DNA of 8,041 nt from a bacterium (GTDB taxonomy: Bacteria; NPL-UPA2; JAUVJM01), in NCBI GenBank assembly GCA_030596585.1, contig JAUVJM010000063.1:1-8041 (forward strand), read 5' to 3'. The notes beneath the pieces are model-generated. The model saw nothing but the letters and a program-made list of their open reading frames with translations, made no database searches and had not been told where the DNA came from. The position numbers and the translations under genes were made by a program. Positions 1 through 4,814 of this stretch are shown one piece after another. Each line of letters begins with the position of its first letter. The first letter of the stretch is position 1.

Positions 1-296
1 ATCAAACCGGTTAATTTTAGAGGAAGATATTTCAAGAGAGTAGGCTCAACCAATCGTCAGATGAGCTGGGAAGATTTAAATCGGAGATCACAATTATTGA
101 CGATAAAGAAATATATGGGACTCTCTTTGAGCAAGTTGAAGATGCGATGTTATATTTCAGAGATAGGCTTCAGACAAGATTTGAGTTTACCGGCGAGCCT
201 CAGAGAAAAGTTATTTGGGAATATCCTCTGGAGGCGTTGAGAGAAGCAGTGTTTGTAATCCAGGCTTTTCGACGATTTCTATTGCCTAATCTGTGA
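1..296 (+). pseudogene. Remnant of AAA_4/AlbA_2 (RecG-like, Schlafen-type) putative DNA-binding ATPase gene, 5' end outside window
   Basis: No single open frame spans the region, but two frames carry pieces of the same family. Frame 1 from base 1 reads IKPVNFRGRYFKRVGSTNRQ, followed by MSW. This matches the end of the AlbA_2 domain, where an RVGSTNRQMS-type motif is characteristic. Frame 3 from base 69 reads GRFKSEITIIDD, then GTLFEQVEDAM, then TGEPQRKVIWEYPLEALREAV up to about base 251. That is the segment leading into the ATP-binding (HATPase_c_4) half of COG2865-type proteins. In intact relatives a long segment separates these two blocks, so they appear joined by an internal deletion with a frame change near bases 62-72. 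After LREAV the expected NA-x-x-HRDY continuation is missing; the frame instead runs through unrelated residues to a TGA at 294-296. The gene is therefore probably non-functional. The family assignment is from remembered motifs and is fairly secure; the deletion is inferred from expected family spacing. Confidence 0.75.
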
Positions 297-310
297 AATA
301 GAGATAGAAT
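282..310 (+). promoter_or_regulatory. Candidate sigma-70 promoter for the secreted-protein gene
   Basis: A -35-like TTGCCT (282-287) and a -10-like TAGAAT (305-310) are separated by 17 bases, giving 4/6 and 5/6 matches to consensus. Transcription would start near 317, about 45 bases before the ATG at 362. It overlaps the 3' end of the decayed ATPase gene, so the downstream gene probably has its own start of transcription. This is a sequence match only. Confidence 0.4.
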
Positions 311-361
311 GATATTGAGAAGTCATAAAAAGGGTGAGAAACAAGCATAGGAGATGCGGAG

Positions 362-883
362 ATGAGAAAAACGTTTTGGGTGGCTGTTTCGGTGTTCTTA
401 ATTGTATTCTGTACTCAGGTGAATGCTGACGAAAGTTCTAAGCGAGTTTTGAAGCTCAAAGAGAAAATCATTGAGATCCAAAATAAAGGAGAACTGGGAT
501 TCAGGAATTTTACCGTTTGTTCAAGAATCTTCACTTTTAGTTCCTATGTACCTTTAAAAGAACCAAAGATAAAACAGGGCGGGGAACTTCTTGTTTATTT
601 CGAACCGGCGAATCTTTTTACAAATAAACTTGATGGAAGATATGACATCTGGCTCACTCAGGATATGATTGTCTTGACTGAAGCAGGCGAAGTTCTGCTG
701 AACAAGGAAGATGCCCTGACTCATCGTTACAACACAGCTTCTCCGGTTTTGGACTTATTTTGCCAGAACACGGTTACCCTTGGAAATCTTCCACTTGGTA
801 AGTATGTCTTCAAAGCTGTTTTGCATGATAAGCTGAAAGATGTGAGTGCCAGCAAGTCGATTACTTTCGAAGTGGTAAAATAG
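362..883 (+). CDS. Secreted protein of unknown function, probably beta-rich
   Basis: The 173-residue product is not recognised as a named family. Residues 1-22 form a typical signal peptide: basic MRK, then a hydrophobic core from W6 to C17, then a V-N-A site predicting cleavage before D23. C17 is not in a lipobox, so a lipoprotein is unlikely. The mature part is about 151 residues. It starts with a short charged helix (about 24-42), followed by alternating strand-like segments. The C-terminal block, about 137-172 (NLPLGKYVFKAVLHDKL and onward to FEVV), resembles the last strands of Ig-like or similar beta-sandwich domains, where an L-P-x-G-x-Y turn is common. Two cysteines (C53, C134) could form a disulfide after export. 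The ATG at 362 is supported by AGGAGA at 349-354, seven bases upstream, and by the signal peptide beginning there. The gene looks monocistronic. A periplasmic or extracellular binding or structural role is a guess. Confidence 0.85.
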   Translation: MRKTFWVAVSVFLIVFCTQVNADESSKRVLKLKEKIIEIQNKGELGFRNFTVCSRIFTFSSYVPLKEPKIKQGGELLVYFEPANLFTNKLDGRYDIWLTQDMIVLTEAGEVLLNKEDALTHRYNTASPVLDLFCQNTVTLGNLPLGKYVFKAVLHDKLKDVSASKSITFEVVK

Positions 884-952
884 AAGAGACTTTTTCGAAT
901 CTTGACTTCTCCGTTAGTATTCCCGCCATGTCATTTTGCAATTCGCAGGTGA

Positions 953-981
953 TTGACAAGCATCGTTAGGGTTGGTACTAT
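953..981 (+). promoter_or_regulatory. Strong candidate sigma-70 promoter with extended -10, for the nitronate monooxygenase-like gene
   Basis: A perfect -35 TTGACA (953-958) is followed after exactly 17 bases by TACTAT (976-981, 4/6), which is preceded by TGG (973-975), an extended -10 motif. Transcription would start near 988, giving a leader of about 75 bases before the GTG at 1064. This is the best promoter match in the window and marks the start of a new transcription unit. Confidence 0.65.
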
Positions 982-1048
982 ACACAGGTTGCAGGTTAGA
1001 AAGCAGGACTAAATGTTTAGTGAAGGAAAAGATAGAAGATAGGCTTGC

Positions 1049-1054
1049 GGGAGG
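1049..1054 (+). promoter_or_regulatory. Ribosome binding site selecting the GTG start at 1064
   Basis: GGGAGG lies nine bases upstream of the GTG at 1064. No ATG in the right frame lies between it and the conserved N-terminal motif (QGAMG), so this site supports GTG as the initiation codon. Confidence 0.7.
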
Positions 1055-1063
1055 ATAATTATT

Positions 1064-2152
1064 GTGTCTAAGGAATTAGAGCCGCTTATCATCGGCGATT
1101 CACAGATAAGGATACCGATTATTCAGGGTGCTATGGGGGTTAAGGTATCTACGGCTTCTTTGGCGAGTGCGGTTGCAAATTGTGGCGGGGCAGGAACCAT
1201 AGCCAGTGTAGGTCTTGGCTGTGGAACTGAAGAGAATGAAACGAATTTCATCAAAGCCTCAAGGGAGGGGCTTGAAAAAGAAATACGCCAGGTTAAGGAA
1301 TCGACCCAGGGCATTGTAGGTATAAACATAATGGTAGCTTTGAGCAATTATGAGGACTTAGCGCGAACTGCTGTGAGAGAGAAAGCTGATTTCCTCGTTT
1401 CGGGAGCAGGCTTACCTTTGAATTTGCCTGAATTTACCGAGGGTACCTCAACAAAGCTGGTGCCAATCGTTTCGTCGGCAAGGGCAGCTGACCTTATACT
1501 CAGGGTTTGGAGGAAACGCTACAATCGTTTACCGGACGCAATTGTCGTGGAAGGGCCGCTGGCAGGAGGACATTTGGGGTTTAAATCTGAAGATTTGGAA
1601 TCGCCTAAAGAGAATATGCTTGAGAATTTGGTAATAGATGTTTTGAAAGTAGTTAAAGAATACGAAAGGGAATTGCGCATAAACATACCGGTTATAGCAG
1701 CCGGGGGGATATTTGACGGGAAAGATGCTGCTAAATTTCTTAGGCTGGGGGCGAAGGGTGTGCAAATAGCGACTCGATTTGTTGCTACCTTTGAGTGCCC
1801 TGTAGCAGACGAGTTTAAGGAACTATATCTTGCTGCCGGGGAAGAGGACGTTGTTATCATAAAGAGTCCCGTTGGCATGCCGGGAAGAGTAATAAGGACT
1901 AAGTTTATTGATAGAGTGATGCATGGCGACAGAGAGCCGGTTAAATGTAGTTATCGGTGTATTAAAACCTGCGATCCTAAAACTGCCCCTTATTGTATAG
2001 CCAAAGCCTTATTTAATGCTGTAATCGGCAACTTGGATAAAGCGGTTGTATTTGCCGGGAGCAATGTTTCAAGAGTGGAAAAGATTGTATCCGTAGAAGA
2101 GCTGATGGATGGTATTGTTGGTGAGGCGATTGAAGAACTGGATAAAATGTAG
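1064..2152 (+). CDS. Nitronate monooxygenase / FabK-like FMN-dependent TIM-barrel oxidoreductase
   Basis: The 362-residue product belongs to the NMO/2-nitropropane dioxygenase family. These cytoplasmic flavoenzymes oxidise alkyl nitronates; the related FabK branch reduces enoyl-ACP. Family signatures occur in order: I-P-I-I-QGAMG (17-25) at the first strand, a glycine-rich CGGAGTIAS (40-48), GINIMVA (86-92), the AGGHLG loop (167-172) with the histidine position associated with catalysis, AAGGI (212-216) and GVQIATRF (232-239), both FMN-phosphate contacts. The length is slightly above the usual 310-350 because of a C-terminal extension holding a cysteine cluster (C295, C299, C303, C311) and an AGSN motif (331-334). 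The same arrangement is typical of the clostridial-type NMO subgroup. Start is GTG, with GGGAGG nine bases upstream. A promoter lies at 953-981 and no partner gene is adjacent, so the physiological substrate cannot be inferred from context. FabK activity is less likely, as no fab genes are nearby, but is not excluded. Confidence 0.9.
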   Translation: MSKELEPLIIGDSQIRIPIIQGAMGVKVSTASLASAVANCGGAGTIASVGLGCGTEENETNFIKASREGLEKEIRQVKESTQGIVGINIMVALSNYEDLARTAVREKADFLVSGAGLPLNLPEFTEGTSTKLVPIVSSARAADLILRVWRKRYNRLPDAIVVEGPLAGGHLGFKSEDLESPKENMLENLVIDVLKVVKEYERELRINIPVIAAGGIFDGKDAAKFLRLGAKGVQIATRFVATFECPVADEFKELYLAAGEEDVVIIKSPVGMPGRVIRTKFIDRVMHGDREPVKCSYRCIKTCDPKTAPYCIAKALFNAVIGNLDKAVVFAGSNVSRVEKIVSVEELMDGIVGEAIEELDKM

Positions 2153-2177
2153 AAATATTACCACGCCTAATTTCCCC

Positions 2178-2206
2178 TTAAAGATCTTCTTGAGCAGTGA
2201 TATAAT
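2178..2206 (+). promoter_or_regulatory. Candidate extended -10 promoter for the coiled-coil gene(s)
   Basis: A perfect TATAAT (2201-2206) preceded by TGA (2198-2200) makes an extended -10. The -35 position, TTAAAG (2178-2183, spacer 17), matches only 3/6, which extended -10 promoters tolerate. Transcription from about 2213 would give a leader of roughly 155 bases before the ATG at 2369. A weaker alternative with TTGCAC (2231-2236) and TGG-TATTTT (-10 at 2254-2259) lies within that leader. Confidence 0.45.
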
Positions 2207-2351
2207 AATTAAGGTAAATCTAAATTATAGTTGCACGTTCAGACCGTTTGTGGTATTTTTGTCTGAGTTTTGTAGCGAAAATGGTTTGCGAGTCTTTACA
2301 TGTGGCTGGCGCTCGGCTGGAACCTGTTAGCTGAGAGCTGATGGTGTATAC

Positions 2352-2363
2352 AAAGGTGGTGAG
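2352..2363 (+). promoter_or_regulatory. Extended Shine-Dalgarno for the tail-anchored coiled-coil gene
   Basis: AAAGGTGGTGAG pairs with the 16S 3' end over almost its whole length (one mismatch to AAGGAGGTGA) and ends five bases before the ATG at 2369. It selects that ATG over the in-frame ATG at 2420 and suggests efficient translation. Confidence 0.65.
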
Positions 2364-2368
2364 AAAAA

Positions 2369-2971
2369 ATGCCGGAAGCCGGGAAAAGACGAACGAAGGG
2401 GACCCGAGACGGAGCCGAAATGAATTTTGACCTTGAGCACGATTTTGCTGTCAGGCTGAAACGGGCTAAAGAGCAATTGGATCTCCTCAGGGAACAGCAG
2501 GAGCAGATAGAGAAAGAACAGAATGACCTGGAAGGACTGAAAATAGAGACGGAAGAGCTGGATACCGAAAAGAGGGAACTGACTGCGAAGCTTGTTGACG
2601 GCGTAGCTCTTCTGGAAGAAACGGAAGAGGGCACGAGACGAAAACAGCAAGAGGTTGTAGAGACGAAAAAGGAGTTCCTATCACTCATCAAGGAAATACG
2701 CATGGCGGAGAAACGGGGGCGCAAGACAGATGATGTGCGTCAGCAGATAGCTATCGAGAGCGAAGTGGTAGGCAAAGCGAGAGAGGCTTTTGACAGAAGC
2801 AGGAGAAAATTAGATGCTTTCGAGGGGGAAACTGAGGAAGTAGTTGAGGAACCGGAAGAAATGTATCCGGCTATCGGCCTGAACGAAGGCTTCAAGGTAG
2901 GAATAGGATTCTTCGCGGCCGGAGGTTTGGTAACCTTAATCCTCTACGTTTTGCATCTTTTGCTGAGATGA
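2369..2971 (+). CDS. Coiled-coil protein with C-terminal membrane anchor, function unknown
   Basis: The 200-residue product is not recognised as a named family. Residues 1-18 are basic and polar. Residues about 20-150 are very rich in Glu, Lys, Gln, Arg and Leu with heptad-like spacing, predicting a long coiled coil, possibly broken near 74-84. Residues 151-166 form an acidic linker with many Glu. Residues about 175-199 (G-I-G-F-F-A-A-G-G-L onward to L-L-R) form one hydrophobic transmembrane helix at the extreme C-terminus. There is no signal peptide, so the topology is that of a tail-anchored protein with a cytoplasmic coiled coil. It lies upstream of another coiled-coil gene and then ftsA, all in one direction, which makes a role at the division site or envelope possible. 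That is positional inference only. Coiled-coil regions also attract spurious similarity, so database hits need care. Confidence 0.8.
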   Translation: MPEAGKRRTKGTRDGAEMNFDLEHDFAVRLKRAKEQLDLLREQQEQIEKEQNDLEGLKIETEELDTEKRELTAKLVDGVALLEETEEGTRRKQQEVVETKKEFLSLIKEIRMAEKRGRKTDDVRQQIAIESEVVGKAREAFDRSRRKLDAFEGETEEVVEEPEEMYPAIGLNEGFKVGIGFFAAGGLVTLILYVLHLLLR

Positions 2972-2979
2972 TTGCGTGG

Positions 2980-3007
2980 GTGACAGCTTCCATGTCATTT
3001 CTAAAAT
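2980..3007 (+). promoter_or_regulatory. Candidate promoter upstream of the second coiled-coil gene
   Basis: GTGACA (2980-2985, 5/6) and TAAAAT (3002-3007, 5/6) are separated by 16 bases. A short inverted repeat, TGACA (2981-2985) and TGTCA (2993-2997), overlaps the -35 and spacer and could be a small operator. The two gene products are similar in style, so read-through from the upstream gene is equally possible. Confidence 0.35.
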
Positions 3008-3027
3008 CATTTGTGTGTATCCCGTGT

Positions 3028-3069
3028 CTGCCGCAAGGCACAGGCTGTTCCTGCCGCAAAGCGCCGGCG
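3028..3069 (+). repeat. GC-rich intergenic repeat/hairpin cluster
   Basis: The 9-base word CTGCCGCAA occurs at 3028-3036 and 3051-3059 (period 23). TGCC-GCAA-GGCA (3029-3040) forms a small hairpin with a GNRA tetraloop. CAGG (3041-3044) and CCTG (3050-3053) form a second hairpin. The palindrome CGCCGGCG sits at 3062-3069. Its composition differs from the AT-rich sequence just upstream. It looks like debris of a dispersed repeat lying in the leader of the next gene. A regulatory role is unproven. Confidence 0.4.
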
Positions 3070-3081
3070 GGTAAACGGTGC

Positions 3082-3085
3082 GAGG
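3082..3085 (+). promoter_or_regulatory. Ribosome binding site selecting ATG 3093 over GTG 3078
   Basis: GAGG ends seven bases before the ATG at 3093. The longer reading from the GTG at 3078 has no purine-rich site at the correct distance, since the GC-rich repeat occupies that position. Confidence 0.5.
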
Positions 3086-3092
3086 ATCGAAA

Positions 3093-3515
3093 ATGGTAGA
3101 GCCAAACATCAGGAAAGAATGGGAAGTAAAACTCGAAGGGCTTAGTGTAAAAAACCATGAACTCAAGGTGATGTCGGACGAACTCGAGAGTGAAATTGAG
3201 AGGCTCGAGGGAGAACTCTTTCAAGACAGGATAAGAAGATACAGGATTGAACTCCTGAACAAGCTGAGGAAAGATTTTGTCCGCGTTTTCAGGGAGAGGG
3301 ATGGCCTTATCGAATCCAATTCTGCCACGACAGGAGAGTGGAATGCCTGCAGTTTGCGATTGAAAGCCAGTGTCATCTTGCAGAGAGCGCTGGATACTGA
3401 AGAGGCTGGTTTCTGCAAAGACGTTCCTCAGCTTAAAAGCTTTCTGCGTGACAAATTGAGTTCGGAATTGGGAGATGAAGCGGGAGAGGAAATACCCTCC
3501 TTTCTGGAATTCTGA
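3093..3515 (+). CDS. Small soluble coiled-coil protein, function unknown
   Basis: From ATG 3093 the product has 140 residues; an alternative GTG at 3078 would add five. No family is recognised. Residues about 5-45 are charged with regular Leu/Ile/Val spacing (L-E-S-E-I-E-R-L-E-G-E-L) and predict a coiled coil continuing as helix to about residue 75. A more mixed helical region follows, with single cysteines in the NACS and GFCK stretches. The C-terminus is acidic (DEAGEEIPSFLEF). There is no signal peptide or transmembrane segment, so it is probably cytoplasmic. It sits 121 bases after the tail-anchored coiled-coil gene and 69 bases before ftsA. The two coiled-coil proteins could interact with each other, or with the division machinery. 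That is inferred from order alone. Confidence 0.75.
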   Translation: MVEPNIRKEWEVKLEGLSVKNHELKVMSDELESEIERLEGELFQDRIRRYRIELLNKLRKDFVRVFRERDGLIESNSATTGEWNACSLRLKASVILQRALDTEEAGFCKDVPQLKSFLRDKLSSELGDEAGEEIPSFLEF

Positions 3516-3520
3516 TTAGT

Positions 3521-3544
3521 AGGGGACGGGCATGCCTGACCCCT
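3521..3544. repeat. Imperfect 24-bp palindrome between the coiled-coil gene and ftsA
   Basis: The left arm AGGGGACGGGCA (3521-3532) and right arm TGCCTGACCCCT (3533-3544) are inverted copies. They differ by one A-A mismatch and one position that can pair as G-U in RNA. It begins five bases after the stop codon of the upstream gene and overlaps the -35 region of the candidate ftsA promoter. There is no T-run after it, so it is not a classical intrinsic terminator. It resembles REP-type dispersed palindromes or an operator. Confidence 0.6.
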
Positions 3545-3563
3545 GCCAAATGATGGGTATAAT
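3536..3563 (+). promoter_or_regulatory. Candidate promoter for ftsA-topA
   Basis: A perfect TATAAT (3558-3563) has CTGACC (3536-3541, 4/6) 16 bases upstream. The start of transcription would fall near 3570, leaving a leader of about 15 bases that contains the AAGGAG site at 3573-3578. The right arm of the 24-bp palindrome covers the -35 element, so a protein binding there could control ftsA. Confidence 0.5.
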
Positions 3564-3572
3564 ACTGTAGGC

Positions 3573-3578
3573 AAGGAG
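3573..3578 (+). promoter_or_regulatory. Ribosome binding site for the GTG start of ftsA
   Basis: AAGGAG ends six bases before the GTG at 3585. The next in-frame ATG (3600) would be 21 bases from the site, too far, so the GTG is preferred. Confidence 0.65.
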
Positions 3579-3584
3579 CAAGAA

Positions 3585-4814
3585 GTGGCTGATTCTGAAA
3601 TGATTGCGGGTCTTGATATAGGCGCAACAAGAATTGGATGTGCCATCGGTAAGATAGATGAGCGCAAACGAATCAGTGTTGTCGGGATAGGCTGCAGCCC
3701 TGCCCTCGGCATGGAGAACGGTATTGTGGCGGACTTGCCGCTCCTCACCGGCTCCGTTGAGAATGCAATAGTCGAGGCACAAGATGTTGCAGGAGTCGAA
3801 ATCGAGGAGCTCTTTATCGGCATGGGGCAAACCAACTTCCGCGGCGTTAACAGCCGCGGTGTTGTCTCCATACCTGGGTCCGGGCGCGAAATCAACAAGA
3901 GAGACGTGGGCCGGGTCATTGAAGTGGCAAGGGTTGTAGCAAAACGTTCTAACATCGAACCGATCGAGACGATAGTTCAGGAGTTTATTGTTGACGGAGA
4001 GGGAGGTATCAAAAACCCGGTAGGTATGTACGGATTTAAACTTGAAGCCGAGGTATACATTGTAACGGGGAATTTGTCTTCTTTTTCGAGAACCGTTATT
4101 GAGTGCGTTAAGAATGCCGGGTTTGATGTGGAAGGACTGATTCTGAAACCGGTTGCCGCAGGCGAAGCCGTTCTCACTGCTTCGGAAAAGAAGATAGGAG
4201 CTCTACTGATAGATTTAGGCGGCGAGTCGACTTCCGTGGGCGTTTTTGCTAATGGCAGAGTAGCCGGAGCCAAGATACTCGCTGTCGGAGCCAACCAGAT
4301 TACCACTGACATTGCAAGCAAGTTCCACATTCCTATACACGCGGCGGAGAGGATCAAGAGGGACCATGGATATGCTATGGCTTCTTTAGCAGAAGGGAAA
4401 AAGCGGATAGACATACCTTCCAACGAAACGAATGTCAGGAATCAGATTCCGTGCCAAAGTGTGGCAGAGGTTATTCAAAGCAGACTGGAGACGATTTTCA
4501 ACCTGGTAAGAAAAGAAATCGAGGGCACCAGGTTTCCCCGCGGCATGGGGGAATCTGTAGTGCTGACCGGAGGCGGGGCTCTACTGGAAGGAATTGGCGA
4601 GCTCGCTCATCAGAAGTTCGGACTGCCTGTCAGAACAGGTAAACCTGTGGGCACGATCGAAGGGTGGGGTAAGGTGGTGAACAGCCCTGCTTACAGTACT
4701 CTGTTCGGACTACTCCACAGCGGACTGACCAGGCGCCAGCTTGCGCAGGTGAAAGATTCAGGCTGGCAGAATCCTCTCCCTAAAATTGCCAGGTGGTTGA
4801 GAGAATTTTTCTAA
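3585..4814 (+). CDS. ftsA: Cell division protein FtsA, actin-like Z-ring membrane tether
   Basis: The 409-residue product is close to the usual FtsA length of about 420. It polymerises on the inner face of the membrane, binds the FtsZ C-terminal tail and recruits later division proteins. Visible features are: the phosphate-1 loop GLDIGATRIG (9-18); the FtsA-specific 1C subdomain at roughly 80-165, including NSRGVVSIPG (89-98) and E-I-N-K-R-D-V; the phosphate-2 strand ALLIDLGGESTSVGVFANG (206-224); and the adenosine motif VVLTGGGALLEG (325-336). The C-terminal amphipathic helix WQNPLPKIARWLREFF (394-409) is the expected membrane-targeting sequence, which separates it from MreB- or PilM-type relatives. 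The start is GTG with AAGGAG six bases upstream. Its stop codon overlaps the topA start by one base, implying co-translation. FtsZ is not next to it, which is unusual because ftsA normally precedes ftsZ in the dcw cluster. Confidence 0.94.
   Translation: MADSEMIAGLDIGATRIGCAIGKIDERKRISVVGIGCSPALGMENGIVADLPLLTGSVENAIVEAQDVAGVEIEELFIGMGQTNFRGVNSRGVVSIPGSGREINKRDVGRVIEVARVVAKRSNIEPIETIVQEFIVDGEGGIKNPVGMYGFKLEAEVYIVTGNLSSFSRTVIECVKNAGFDVEGLILKPVAAGEAVLTASEKKIGALLIDLGGESTSVGVFANGRVAGAKILAVGANQITTDIASKFHIPIHAAERIKRDHGYAMASLAEGKKRIDIPSNETNVRNQIPCQSVAEVIQSRLETIFNLVRKEIEGTRFPRGMGESVVLTGGGALLEGIGELAHQKFGLPVRTGKPVGTIEGWGKVVNSPAYSTLFGLLHSGLTRRQLAQVKDSGWQNPLPKIARWLREFF

Noticed and set aside
1519..1878. 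119-residue minus-strand open frame
   Set aside because: It is antisense to the conserved FMN-binding half of the nitronate monooxygenase-like gene and is Ser/Pro-rich, as expected for a shadow frame.
2109..2330. 73-codon plus-strand open frame starting inside the end of the nitronate monooxygenase-like gene
   Set aside because: It overlaps the real gene in another frame, has no ribosome binding site and runs through the promoter-bearing spacer. Composition is not protein-like.
3428..3955. 175-residue minus-strand open frame across the end of the small coiled-coil gene and the start of ftsA
   Set aside because: It is low-complexity, Ser/Pro/Thr-rich product antisense to real coding sequence, and it crosses the ftsA promoter region. 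No coding signal of its own.
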